Shown piece after piece: positions 1 to 8,188 of a stretch of 37,625 nt of DNA; position 1 is the first letter of the stretch; the number at the start of each line of letters is the position of its first letter. The notes under the pieces are model-generated. The model saw nothing but the letters and a program-made list of their open reading frames with translations. It ran no database searches and was not told the origin of the DNA. This DNA comes from an uncultured Flavobacteriales bacterium (GTDB lineage Bacteria > Bacteroidota > Bacteroidia > Flavobacteriales_D > JABDKJ01). The translations under genes and the position numbers were made by a program. The stretch is taken from assembly GCA_937875855.1 (NCBI GenBank), contig CALFHF010000238.1:1-37625 (forward strand), read 5' to 3'.

Positions 1-660
1 GAAGGAGAATATCTTCTGGAGGGATTAAATTCCTATGGACCAGAAGATGTATCTTGGTTATTCACCAATGATCCGCCTGAGAACTTATATACTGGCCATC
101 AAGGTGGAACACAGGCTTTACCCAATGGTAATTTTCTAATCAACAGCACTGAGCAAGGATGGGTCATAGAAGCTACACCACAAGGAGAAATTGTTTGGGA
201 TTATAGAATCCCTATTTCCTTCAATGCCCCTATGAACCAAGGTGATTTCTGGAGCGCACTTAATGGAACCGCCTTCCGATGTGAACGCTATTTACCTGAT
301 TTCGTAGGGTTTGATGATGTGGATATCCAAGTGGGTGAGCCCATAGAATTAAATCCCCTTCCTTCTGATTGCATCATCTATGAATCGGTTCCTACATTTA
401 GTATTAATCCATCTGAAGAACTCAATTTCGACATGTTGTATCAATACGACATAAAGCTCTTGACGATCATCAACACTTCACTCCAGAACATTGACCTAAA
501 CGTTTTCGACCTTTCTGGAAGAAAAATTAGTTCTCAAATAATATCATCAGGAAGAAATGAAATCTCCCTTCAACATTTAGTACAAGGCATGTATCTTGTT
601 CATGTTACAGATATAATGAACAGAACCTCAGTGAGTCAAAAACTTATAATTCAAAATTGA
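1..660 (+). CDS. Arylsulfotransferase-like T9SS-sorted protein, 3' part
   Basis: This is the C-terminal 219 codons of a gene whose start lies before the window; the frame is open from base 1 to the TGA at 658-660. The segment around 110-210 (LPNGNFLINS, then GEIVWDYRIP) aligns by eye with LPNGNSLICS and GNIVWEYKTP in the next gene, so the two are tandem paralogues of the arylsulfotransferase (ASST) beta-propeller family. The last ~75 residues form a T9SS type-A sorting domain (NVFDLSGRKI, GMYLVHV, QKLIIQN), predicting export across the outer membrane. The catalytic part is outside the window, so activity cannot be judged. The neighbouring ATG follows the stop with no gap, suggesting co-transcription. 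Confidence 0.8.
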   Translation, partial: EGEYLLEGLNSYGPEDVSWLFTNDPPENLYTGHQGGTQALPNGNFLINSTEQGWVIEATPQGEIVWDYRIPISFNAPMNQGDFWSALNGTAFRCERYLPDFVGFDDVDIQVGEPIELNPLPSDCIIYESVPTFSINPSEELNFDMLYQYDIKLLTIINTSLQNIDLNVFDLSGRKISSQIISSGRNEISLQHLVQGMYLVHVTDIMNRTSVSQKLIIQN

Positions 661-2322
661 ATGAAATTTAATATCTCACTTTGTGTTTTCTTGTTTTCTC
701 TCAGTATTGGCTTAAGTGCTCAGAACACCGTTGGACTAATATCATACGACCCTTCCTTATCCTATGATGGGTATAACTTGATATACCCACATAATCAGCC
801 CAATGTCTATCTCCTAGATAATTGCGGTGAAGTTGTTCATATATGGGAAGATGAATCCAACTTCAGACCTGGAAACACAGCTTATCTGCGGGCAGATGGC
901 AGTTTAGTAAAAACTAAAAGAGAAGCCGCTGTTACCTCAGATCCTATTTGGGCTGGTGGCGGTGGTGCCATTATGGAGATCAGAAGTTGGGAAAATGAGT
1001 TGTTGTGGTCTTACACTATGAATGATGAGTTTAATCGTCTTCATCACGACATCGCTCTGATGGCCAATGGAAATATTCTTGCCATTGCTTGGGAGTACAA
1101 AAGTGAAGCCGAATGTCTTCAGGCGGGCAGAGATACACTGACTACCGCGCAGAATAAACTTTGGCCAGATAAGATTATTGAAATAGACCCTAGTACAAGC
1201 GAGATAGTGTGGCAATGGAATGTCTGGGATCATATCGTTCAAGATTTTGATGAAACGCGAGATAACTTCGGTGTTGTAAGTGAGCACCCTGAGTTAGTAA
1301 ATGTGAACTATGATACCAGCTCAGGTCATCCTGATTGGATGCACACGAACTCCATTGATTATAATGAAGAATTGGATCAAATTATGATAAGTGTTCCAAC
1401 ATTCAGTGAAATCTGGATTATAGACCATACCACTACAACAGCTCAAGCAGCTGGCCACACTGGAGGGTTCAGCGGACTTGGAGGTGACCTCATGTATCGT
1501 TGGGGAAATCCTATTGCTTATAACCGAGGAGTTGAAGCAGATCGAAAGCTTTTCTACCAGCACGATGCCAGATGGGCTACCCAATTTTTGAGTCCAGGAC
1601 ACCCTCATTACGGGCGTATTACTGTTTTTAATAATCAAGTGGGTGAGGACTATTCTCAGGCCAATGTACTCGTTCAACCATGGGATATGTACAGCTGGTC
1701 ATACCCACTCAGCACTTCTACCTATAGCCCTGCTAATTTTTCTTTAACCATAACACATCCAGTGCCTACATCCCTATACTCCACAGGTCTTTCTAGTTTC
1801 CAATGTCTTCCTAATGGAAACAGTTTAATATGCTCAGGTAGGTTTGGATATACGTTTGAATTAACCCCTTCTGGAAATATTGTTTGGGAATATAAAACAC
1901 CTTTTAATGCCGGAACTCCGGCAAGCCAGGGAGATATTTTGGAAATCAACAATAACCTCACATTCAGGAATGACCGATACCCAAGCAACTATGCCGCTTT
2001 CAATGGTCAGTCTTTGACCTCACAAGGTTGGATTGAATTAACCCCTGACACAGATTTCTGCGATGATATCATCAACTCAGTGAATGAGAATGATAAATAC
2101 ATGCTCAACATCTATCCAAATCCCGCTTCTGATGGGCTCACACTAGAATGGATGGCAGGACCTTATGCACGTGTTGAAATAATGGATTTATTCGGTAGAG
2201 TTATATACACGTTCAAGGAAACTGGTGGGAGAACCTTTCTGGATATCTCTGATCTGAAGAATGGTGTTTATTTCGTTCGCGTGGAGGATTCTATGGCCAA
2301 GAAACTTATCATCAATAGATAG
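661..2322 (+). CDS. Arylsulfotransferase (ASST) family protein with T9SS type-A sorting domain
   Basis: A 553-aa secreted protein. Residues 1-20 are a signal peptide ending LSAQ. The body is an ASST-type propeller with recurring WxW/LPNGN strands and the conserved histidine spots H128-H129-D130, H191, H228 (DWMHTNS) and H301-D302 (YQHDA), the kind of residues that form the sulfate-transfer site in arylsulfate sulfotransferases. Residues ~480-553 are a T9SS type-A domain (YPNPASDGLTLEW, DLFGRVIY, LKNGVYFVRV, KLIINR). By family the protein would transfer sulfate between phenolic compounds; many Bacteroidota members are untested, so the substrate is unknown. The ATG directly follows the stop of the upstream paralogue, implying translational coupling. 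The 3' end faces the convergent crt operon across about 20 bases. Confidence 0.85.
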   Translation: MKFNISLCVFLFSLSIGLSAQNTVGLISYDPSLSYDGYNLIYPHNQPNVYLLDNCGEVVHIWEDESNFRPGNTAYLRADGSLVKTKREAAVTSDPIWAGGGGAIMEIRSWENELLWSYTMNDEFNRLHHDIALMANGNILAIAWEYKSEAECLQAGRDTLTTAQNKLWPDKIIEIDPSTSEIVWQWNVWDHIVQDFDETRDNFGVVSEHPELVNVNYDTSSGHPDWMHTNSIDYNEELDQIMISVPTFSEIWIIDHTTTTAQAAGHTGGFSGLGGDLMYRWGNPIAYNRGVEADRKLFYQHDARWATQFLSPGHPHYGRITVFNNQVGEDYSQANVLVQPWDMYSWSYPLSTSTYSPANFSLTITHPVPTSLYSTGLSSFQCLPNGNSLICSGRFGYTFELTPSGNIVWEYKTPFNAGTPASQGDILEINNNLTFRNDRYPSNYAAFNGQSLTSQGWIELTPDTDFCDDIINSVNENDKYMLNIYPNPASDGLTLEWMAGPYARVEIMDLFGRVIYTFKETGGRTFLDISDLKNGVYFVRVEDSMAKKLIINR

Positions 2323-2343
2323 CCTCTTACGTGCCGCGGTTCT

Positions 2344-3051
2344 TCAAACAGGCGCAGTCACCACACGTATGAACCTCGCTTTAAGCAGTTCAGCCATCAA
2401 GACGGGAAATAGAAACAATGAGTAATTATAAATAAAGTCATCCCATGGAATGCTTAAGAAACGCATTCCCATATTCTCATCGTCATTATACCACACCACA
2501 GGATCTGCTGTAAAGTGACCTGTTAAAATGCCATTGATAAGAACGAATGGTAATAGAATTACAGCATAACTGACTAAGAATTTCCTGAATTCCTTAGATT
2601 CCTTCTTTACTGCATACATGGTCAAGATAAGAGCAAGAAAACTAGCCGATAGCGCGTAACTCTTGTCCATAAAAACCAATAGGAAAACGAAGAGGACTGC
2701 TATGATAGTTAGTCCAATTCTCTTCGTCCAAATTAAGCTAGGGAACAGCTTGTCTGCTAGAAGAATCTTCAAGCAATGATGCGTAAAAAGACAAGCATAC
2801 GGAATACAGAAGAAGAAAAGCCACTCTTCTATAGGCAGGCTCCAAATATAAGTTCCTGATAAATAGGCCTCATTAAATCCCCACACGCCCATCTCGGTGA
2901 ACAAGATATCCCAGAACAAAAAGAAAATTCCAGAACTAAGGATGGCCGGAATTACAAATGGCCATTCTTTGTAAAACTTCAATTTCGGATGAAAACTGAA
3001 AATTAATGGAATCAACAAACTGCCAATGTCCAAGAGCAGATAAAGTGACAT
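2344..3051 (-). CDS. crtY: Lycopene cyclase domain protein (CrtYcd-type)
   Basis: A 235-aa multi-pass membrane protein of the fused heterodimeric lycopene beta-cyclase type (CrtYc+CrtYd), unrelated to flavoprotein CrtY. The first half carries the motif LPIEEWLFFFCIPY near residue 75. The second half repeats it in weaker form (SIPWDDFIYNYSLF near 200), as expected for two fused cyclase domains. It would close both ends of lycopene to beta-rings, giving beta-carotene in the cytoplasmic membrane. Its ATG overlaps the crtZ stop by one base (TGATG), so translation is probably coupled. It is the last gene of the carotenoid operon. Family assignment is firm; beta-cyclisation at both ends is inferred from the crtZ neighbour. 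Confidence 0.88.
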   Translation of the reverse strand: MSLYLLLDIGSLLIPLIFSFHPKLKFYKEWPFVIPAILSSGIFFLFWDILFTEMGVWGFNEAYLSGTYIWSLPIEEWLFFFCIPYACLFTHHCLKILLADKLFPSLIWTKRIGLTIIAVLFVFLLVFMDKSYALSASFLALILTMYAVKKESKEFRKFLVSYAVILLPFVLINGILTGHFTADPVVWYNDDENMGMRFLSIPWDDFIYNYSLFLFPVLMAELLKARFIRVVTAPV

Positions 3052-3521
3052 CAGGATTGTTTGATTTCAGTATTAAATTCCTTTTTGAAGTACTTAAGAG
3101 GAACCATGAGCATTCCGAAACACTCGCCTTCTTCTTTGCTAATATGTTTATGATGCATTTTATGTGCTCTTCTTAAGGCTCTGAAATAAGGATTTTCTGA
3201 GTCTCTAAGCCACTTAATCCGCTGATGAATAAAGACGTCATGAACTAAGAAGTAAGCCGCTCCATACATGGCCACACCAGTTCCAATCTGCCAGCAATAA
3301 GGCATAGAATAGATACTCCCTGCAAGAATGAGAAGTATAGAAGGGATAGCGAAAATGACAAAAAATAAATCATTTTTCTCCCACTCTGAATCGTGCAGTC
3401 TATGGTCGTGATGATCATGGTGAAGCTTCCAAAGGAACCCGTGCATGACGTATTTATGAGTAAACCATGTCACTCCTTCCATTCCTAGAAAGACCAGAAC
3501 TATAATTAAAAGATTCATCAT
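3051..3521 (-). CDS. crtZ: Beta-carotene hydroxylase (CrtZ)
   Basis: A 156-aa membrane di-iron hydroxylase of the fatty acid hydroxylase/sterol desaturase superfamily. All histidine clusters are visible: H22-x4-H27, H34-H35-x-H37-H38, then VHDVFIHQR and RRAHKMHHKH in the C-terminal half. Four hydrophobic segments surround them. It adds 3- and 3'-hydroxyls to beta-carotene rings, yielding zeaxanthin. No ketolase (crtW) is present, so zeaxanthin is the predicted end product of this cluster. It lies 14 bases after crtB and overlaps the cyclase gene by one base. The start could be the first or second Met; the difference is one residue. Confidence 0.92.
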   Translation of the reverse strand: MMNLLIIVLVFLGMEGVTWFTHKYVMHGFLWKLHHDHHDHRLHDSEWEKNDLFFVIFAIPSILLILAGSIYSMPYCWQIGTGVAMYGAAYFLVHDVFIHQRIKWLRDSENPYFRALRRAHKMHHKHISKEEGECFGMLMVPLKYFKKEFNTEIKQS

Positions 3522-3535
3522 ACTATTATTCTTAA

Positions 3536-4375
3536 TTAAAGAATATTTAATCTGATTCTTACAAAGGAACGCGCAAGGATAGAAAGCTTAACATGATTTC
3601 CTACTCTAACCCTCTGCTCCGAGAGTTTCTCAAAAGGAGTTTCCTTGAGTTTATTCAAAAGTGTCTTATAATATCTATAGGCCGTATAAACCCCAAATCT
3701 AGCTTCTGCTGGCAATTTTATAATTCCCTTAAACGCTTCTACGAAATCTGATTCTATCTCAGCAATAATCTCCTTCTTGGATTCCCCGCTCATAATGTTC
3801 ACGCTTATGTTAGGAAAATAACTGCGCTCAAGTCCTTCCATATCATGCTTGAAATCCCGAAGAAAATTAACTTTCTGAAAAGCCGACCCTAGCTTCATAG
3901 CACTATACTTGAGTTCTTCATACAACTCATTATTTCCTTTCACGAATACCTTAAGGCACATGAGACCCACAACATCAGCTGAGCCATAAATATACTCCTC
4001 ATACTCTTGAAAAGTGGAATAATCGCTCTTGATTAAATCCATCTTCATACTCTTCAAGAAGGCGCTAATCAATTCATTTTCAATATCAAATTTCCTTACC
4101 GTATCCTGGAATGAATGCAACACAGGATTGATGCTAATTCCCTCATTAATAGAAAGCCACATGTCCCTTTCTAGGTCATGAAGTAGTCGCTCCTTATTAT
4201 GATTATGAAAAGTGTCTACAATCTCATCAGCTAAGCGAACGAAACCATAGATGTTATAGATATGATCTCGGATAGAAGGTGATACCATCTTCACTGCCAA
4301 TGAGAAAGAGGTGCTGTACGACTTAGTGATATTCCTACTTAAGTCACGAGAAATCTGATCATAGATTTGAAGCAT
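3536..4375 (-). CDS. crtB: Phytoene synthase (CrtB)
   Basis: A 279-aa trans-prenyltransferase of the squalene/phytoene synthase family. It has both aspartate-rich Mg-diphosphate motifs: D50-E-I-V-D54 in RLADEIVD and D174-F-K-H-D178 in NFLRDFKHD. It condenses two geranylgeranyl diphosphates to phytoene, the committed step of C40 carotenoid synthesis. The start overlaps the end of crtI by 17 bases, which points to coupled translation. Length and motif order are normal. No C30-type partner genes are nearby, and crtI, crtZ and the cyclase fit a C40 route, so phytoene rather than dehydrosqualene synthesis is the better reading. Confidence 0.93.
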   Translation of the reverse strand: MLQIYDQISRDLSRNITKSYSTSFSLAVKMVSPSIRDHIYNIYGFVRLADEIVDTFHNHNKERLLHDLERDMWLSINEGISINPVLHSFQDTVRKFDIENELISAFLKSMKMDLIKSDYSTFQEYEEYIYGSADVVGLMCLKVFVKGNNELYEELKYSAMKLGSAFQKVNFLRDFKHDMEGLERSYFPNISVNIMSGESKKEIIAEIESDFVEAFKGIIKLPAEARFGVYTAYRYYKTLLNKLKETPFEKLSEQRVRVGNHVKLSILARSFVRIRLNIL

Positions 4376-5858
4376 ACCTGTAATAATTTGAATGGTCAGC
4401 GATCACTTTATCTGCAACTATTTTTCCTGAAATCAATGAAGGGGGCACACCAGGACCTGGGACCGTAAGTTGTCCTGTGAAATATAAATCCTTCACTTTT
4501 TTACTTACAATACTTGGCCTTAAGAACGCAGTCTGCATAAGGGTATTAGCCAGTCCATATGCGTTTCCCTTGAAGGAGTTATAATCTTTTACGAAATCCT
4601 TGAGGCAATAACTCTGTTTAAATACGATATGTCCATCGGTTTCCTCCCCCGTAAGTTCTTTTAATCTCCCCATAATCATGTGGAAGAATTTCTCTCTGAT
4701 CTCTTCTGTATCTTCTAATCCAGGAGCAATGGGGATTAAGAATATACACGCCTCATGACCTTCAGGGGCCAAGAAATCATCCGTTTGGGAAGGAAAACTT
4801 GCGTAGAACATTGGCTCCTTTGGCCAATCAGGGCTGTCGTAAATTGCACGTGCGTGTTCTTCGAAAGAAGTATCGAAAAACAAGGTGTGATGAAGAATGT
4901 TTTTTAGTTTTTTATCTAGCCCAACATAGAACAGGAGAGCGCTCGGAGCATAAGTCCTTGACTCCCAGAATTTCTTTGAATAGACTCTGTATTTCTCTGG
5001 CAATAGACTCTCTGAATGGGCATAATCAGCGCCACTAATCACTACATCAAACTCAACTGTCTCGCCATCAACCAAAATTCCTTTTGCTGCTCCTGAGTCG
5101 TTCACTTGAATGGCTTCAACATTGGCCGAAGTGCAAATTGAGACTCCGTTTTCAAGGGCAACTTTCTCCATGGCTTGAACGACAGAGAACATCCCCCCTT
5201 TAGGATGCCATGTTCCTAAGCTCATATCAGCATAGTTCATGAAATTATAGAAAGCCGGTGTGTCACTAGGTTTAGCTCCAAGAAACAAGACCGGAAATTC
5301 AAGGATGCTTATCAACTTGTGAGACTTGAATCTAGACCTTACATCAGAGCTTATAGTTTTTATGAAAAGGCTGAGCTTAGAAATCGTTTTCCAAGACACT
5401 AATTCCATAGGGGAGAGACCAGGTTGATACACCAAGTCTTTCATAGCAATATTATAATTGTCCTCGGCCTTTTTAAGGAACTTTCTTAGAGCCTCACCTG
5501 CTCCTTTTTCTTCGGCTTCGAATAGTGCAATCAATGCTTCTGGATCTGTAGGCATATCCATGAAATCTTCCTTGCCAAAGACCACTCTATACGCAGGGTC
5601 TGTGCGGTGTAAATCGTAGTAATCAATCGTCTTTTTGCCCATGTCCTCGAAGAAACGATCAAACACATCAGGCATCCAATACCATGTAGGGCCCATATCA
5701 AAAGTGAACCCTTTAGCTTTCAATTGTCTACTCCTTCCTCCTATGCTATCGTTCTTTTCGAACATAGTAACCTGATGCCCTGCGTGGGCCAAGTAACAGG
5801 CTGTGCTTAATGATGCGTATCCAGCACCTATAATACCTATGTTCAATTTTTTGCTCAT
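4359..5858 (-). CDS. crtI: Phytoene desaturase (CrtI)
   Basis: A 499-aa FAD-dependent desaturase. The N-terminal dinucleotide fold is clear (IGIIGAGYASLSTA at 7-20, then an FEKND acidic strand end and GGRSRQ). The C-terminal CrtI signature is present (LYFTGQLTVPGPGVPPSLISG), which binds FAD and defines the bacterial phytoene desaturase family. It introduces four double bases' worth of unsaturation stepwise, converting phytoene to lycopene at the membrane. The ATG lies one base after the stop of the MerR regulator gene, so the two are likely translated from one message; the 3' end overlaps crtB. Length matches the family. Confidence 0.93.
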   Translation of the reverse strand: MSKKLNIGIIGAGYASLSTACYLAHAGHQVTMFEKNDSIGGRSRQLKAKGFTFDMGPTWYWMPDVFDRFFEDMGKKTIDYYDLHRTDPAYRVVFGKEDFMDMPTDPEALIALFEAEEKGAGEALRKFLKKAEDNYNIAMKDLVYQPGLSPMELVSWKTISKLSLFIKTISSDVRSRFKSHKLISILEFPVLFLGAKPSDTPAFYNFMNYADMSLGTWHPKGGMFSVVQAMEKVALENGVSICTSANVEAIQVNDSGAAKGILVDGETVEFDVVISGADYAHSESLLPEKYRVYSKKFWESRTYAPSALLFYVGLDKKLKNILHHTLFFDTSFEEHARAIYDSPDWPKEPMFYASFPSQTDDFLAPEGHEACIFLIPIAPGLEDTEEIREKFFHMIMGRLKELTGEETDGHIVFKQSYCLKDFVKDYNSFKGNAYGLANTLMQTAFLRPSIVSKKVKDLYFTGQLTVPGPGVPPSLISGKIVADKVIADHSNYYRYASNL

Positions 5859-5859
5859 C

Positions 5860-6759
5860 TCAAGAAATCACTTCTACAGCAGACAAGACACCATCAAAGG
5901 TCCTCACGCTGCGTGGGAGCTTCTTTTGATCCAATTCCTTACATCTCTTACCGAGCATCCATAGCTCATCATTCTTTCGATGAAGGATGTCCGCTTGCAT
6001 TGCTTCTAAGTATCCTTCAATACCTTGATCTGGTTCCACTGTGAAATAGGAAATAAACGTTATCTGAGGATAGACGGCCATGATGTCCTTTAGGTTCTCC
6101 ATAGGTACGCTTTGACCCAGGTAAATGGATTTCGAACCACGTAACATGATCTCATAATGCAAGTACAACAGACCAAGGTCGTGGATCTCGCCATAGGGCA
6201 GATAGAGTACATAAACCGGATCTTCACTAGGAGAGTCTATGTGCACATTACGCTCGATTTGAGCCACCAATTTTTGATGTATCAGACTACTAATAAAATG
6301 TCCATGGGCCGGGGTTATACTATTAGCCTGCCATAATGTTCCGATTTGTTCTAGAAGAGGCATGAAAATATCTATGAAGATCCTACGAAAGGATAGCTCA
6401 GCTATCAATATTGCATAGCTCTTGTCAAAAATCGCTTGATCGAATTTAATCATCGCTAACTTGAACTCATCGATAACATGAGTCCATGTTCCTATAGCTC
6501 CAAGAAATTCCAGAACTCGTCCTGGAATTTCCTCTTCTTGAAGCTTTGCGATTTTACTGATCTTAAATCCATTCTCATAGAGCAACTTTACATTCAGCAG
6601 TTTTTGAAGCTGATGGAGGCTATAAACCCTCTGATTGCCGTCAGAACGGTCAGGTTTTAATAAATCATAACGTTTCTCCCACACTCGAATGGTATGCGCT
6701 TTGATCCCTGAGAAATTCTCAAGGTCTTTTATGCTGAAGTGCGTTTGAATGTGTTCCAA
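5860..6759 (-). CDS. CarH/LitR-like MerR regulator with B12-binding domain
   Basis: A 299-aa regulator. Residues 6-75 are a MerR helix-turn-helix (SIKDLENFSGIKAHTIRVWE, then RYDLLKP). Residues ~95-170 match the helical cobalamin-cap domain and ~180-290 the Rossmann-like B12-binding domain, with E191-x-H193-x-x-G196 placing H193 as the lower cobalt ligand. The cap has W143 then nine residues, then G153-H154; CarH proteins have W-x9-E-H there, so the Glu is replaced by Gly. Family members bind adenosylcobalamin, repress carotenoid genes in the dark and release DNA when light breaks the Co-C bond. Here the gene heads the crt operon, so autoregulation of light-induced pigment synthesis is the likely role. 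Light sensing with the altered pocket is unproven. Confidence 0.88.
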   Translation of the reverse strand: MEHIQTHFSIKDLENFSGIKAHTIRVWEKRYDLLKPDRSDGNQRVYSLHQLQKLLNVKLLYENGFKISKIAKLQEEEIPGRVLEFLGAIGTWTHVIDEFKLAMIKFDQAIFDKSYAILIAELSFRRIFIDIFMPLLEQIGTLWQANSITPAHGHFISSLIHQKLVAQIERNVHIDSPSEDPVYVLYLPYGEIHDLGLLYLHYEIMLRGSKSIYLGQSVPMENLKDIMAVYPQITFISYFTVEPDQGIEGYLEAMQADILHRKNDELWMLGKRCKELDQKKLPRSVRTFDGVLSAVEVIS

Positions 6760-6780
6760 TTCGATTTATTTTAGGCGGCT

Positions 6781-6811
6781 CAAGGTAAGAATCGTGCTGA
6801 TTATTGTTCAA
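6781..6811 (-). promoter_or_regulatory. Candidate promoter of the merR-crt operon
   Basis: On the minus strand a TTG (6811-6809) is followed after 21 bases by TACCTTG (6787-6781), close to the Bacteroidota -33/-7 pattern TTG-N19-21-TAnnTTTG. Transcription would start about 16 bases before the merR ATG. Pattern match only. Confidence 0.45.
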
Positions 6812-6834
6812 TCAATGAACGTCTTTGTTGAACA
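6804..6834. promoter_or_regulatory. Candidate operator for the MerR regulator
   Basis: GTTCA/TGAAC half-sites occur three times: a pair around 6806-6820 as a 5-base inverted repeat with 5-base spacer, and GTTGAAC at 6827-6833. Read on the minus strand, two GTTCA copies lie 13 bases apart, followed by an inverted TGAAC. The cluster covers the predicted -33 element of the crt promoter, where a repressor would block RNA polymerase. Assignment to the MerR protein is inference from position. Confidence 0.4.
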
Positions 6835-6878
6835 CCTCTGTCCAATAAAAAATAGTCCCTAGCCTATCCGTCTGCCTT

Positions 6879-6907
6879 TTGGCTTAGAGAAAGACAGCGT
6901 AAGCCAA
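6879..6907. repeat. Inverted repeat between merR and the DUF3817 gene
   Basis: TTGGCTTA (6879-6886) and TAAGCCAA (6900-6907) form an 8-bp perfect stem with a 13-base loop. There is no good T-run next to it, although a run of Ts follows the DUF3817 stop on the minus strand near 6928-6937. It could help separate the two transcription units; terminator function is uncertain. Confidence 0.35.
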
Positions 6908-6967
6908 GGTATTGATGCCTTGAGGAAGAAAAAAAGTTAAGAAAGCAGATTCACTGACTCGCGGTGC

Positions 6968-7252
6968 TCAATTCATTTTATGAAAAATAAATGGCCCAAA
7001 GGGGAAGAGTGAAGCCAAGAACGCAAGGACAATTGTCTTAATAGACCATTTTTGCTCGTCTGCAGCCAGATAAAGCCAAATCATATACGCTATGAAAAGA
7101 AGACCATGAGCCCATCCTACATATTTGACTGCCAATGGAATATCCATGAAATACTTCATCGGCATAGCGATGAACAACAAAGCTAAAAAGGACATGCCTT
7201 CTGCTATGCTTATCTTCTTGAAAAGGGCTAATTGACTGCTCATGGGTGCCAA
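6968..7252 (-). CDS. DUF3817 family membrane protein
   Basis: A 94-aa protein with three hydrophobic segments (about 16-35, 45-62 and 74-90) and the order typical of DUF3817: an N-terminal LFKKISIAEGMSFLALLFIAMP block, a central VKYVGWAHGLLF block with the conserved histidine, and a C-terminal FPFGPFIFHK end. These are small inner-membrane proteins of unknown function, common in Bacteroidota and Actinomycetota. It starts 8 bases after the patatin gene stop, so the two probably share a transcript. No enzymatic residues can be proposed. Confidence 0.8.
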   Translation of the reverse strand: MAPMSSQLALFKKISIAEGMSFLALLFIAMPMKYFMDIPLAVKYVGWAHGLLFIAYMIWLYLAADEQKWSIKTIVLAFLASLFPFGPFIFHKMN

Positions 7253-7260
7253 AGATAGCC

Positions 7261-8109
7261 TTATGAACTCGTCTTTTTTTTCTGAATGTAACGTAAGCCC
7301 ATGTCTAGGCCGTGCCTATAATCTTGTGTCAATGAATCCCCTGAGTAACTGTACATTCCACTCTCCAGGATCTCTTTAGGCGCTATAACATCAATCTGAG
7401 CATCCATGGGCGGTCTTGCTATGAAATCTAAGGCCTTATTGTACTCCTCATGTGCCAGCGCAAAACAACTACTCAGGTCAGGGCTTGATCTGAAATAAAT
7501 GCTTCCCAGATAATCTGGCCAACTCTGTTTAAGTTTCATGTTCAAAGGTGAAGTGCAGATAACCAATATCTCGCGCGCTCCTTCGCGATATGCCTTTTTA
7601 GCAGGAATAGGGTCACTCCAACCTCCATCAAAATATTTTTTATCTCCAATGGTATAGACTCCTTTAGTCACAAAAGGTAAGGTACAGGAAGCAATGACCT
7701 CTGAGATCCAAGTATTAGGAACGGGGCTCAAGTACACAGCTTTACCCGAGGATCGGTCGGTTACTACTAGGCTTAAATCACTCTTGCCCAGTTCTTCTTG
7801 TGCTCTTCCAATATCCAAGGGCATTATCTCTTGGGCGATTTTCTCTAGATAATCAATGTCCATATACCCTTGCTCTGACATTGCGCGCTTCATTTGCACG
7901 AAATCAGGGTCCTTCGCCAATAATTGCATTGCACTAAAGCAATATCCATACTGTCTGCTCAGGTAATAAGACAATGCAATAGACCCTCCAGAAACTCCAA
8001 AATAATGATCGAATTGCAGCCTAGAAGTGATGAGAAATGCATCGAGCACACCGGCAGTAAAAGCTGTACGAAAGCCTCCCCCTTGTATCACTAATGCTGT
8101 TTTAGACAT
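7261..8109 (-). CDS. Patatin-like phospholipase (YjjU/RssA type)
   Basis: A 282-aa hydrolase of the bacterial patatin family. The oxyanion-hole glycines are at 10-14 (GGGFR), the nucleophile elbow at G38-V-S40-G-G, and the catalytic aspartate at D161 in FDGGWSDPIPA, completing the Ser-Asp dyad. The compact size and absence of a signal peptide or beta-barrel place it with cytoplasmic YjjU-like proteins rather than outer-membrane patatins. It probably cleaves acyl esters of phospholipids or related lipids; the substrate is unknown. A TAGCTTTG promoter element lies 27 bases before the start. The downstream DUF3817 gene is close enough to be co-transcribed. Confidence 0.87.
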   Translation of the reverse strand: MSKTALVIQGGGFRTAFTAGVLDAFLITSRLQFDHYFGVSGGSIALSYYLSRQYGYCFSAMQLLAKDPDFVQMKRAMSEQGYMDIDYLEKIAQEIMPLDIGRAQEELGKSDLSLVVTDRSSGKAVYLSPVPNTWISEVIASCTLPFVTKGVYTIGDKKYFDGGWSDPIPAKKAYREGAREILVICTSPLNMKLKQSWPDYLGSIYFRSSPDLSSCFALAHEEYNKALDFIARPPMDAQIDVIAPKEILESGMYSYSGDSLTQDYRHGLDMGLRYIQKKKTSS

Positions 8110-8135
8110 ACCGTTATTTGGAATTAAAAGCGGTA

Positions 8136-8143
8136 CAAAGCTA
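8136..8143 (-). promoter_or_regulatory. Bacteroidota -7 element of the patatin gene
   Basis: TAGCTTTG on the minus strand matches TAnnTTTG exactly, 27 bases before the ATG at 8109. I see no clear -33 TTG at the right spacing, so this is a half-match. Confidence 0.45.
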
Positions 8144-8188
8144 TCAAAGCTTGAAGCTTAGTGCCCTTAGACTGCTTTCAAAAGCGAA

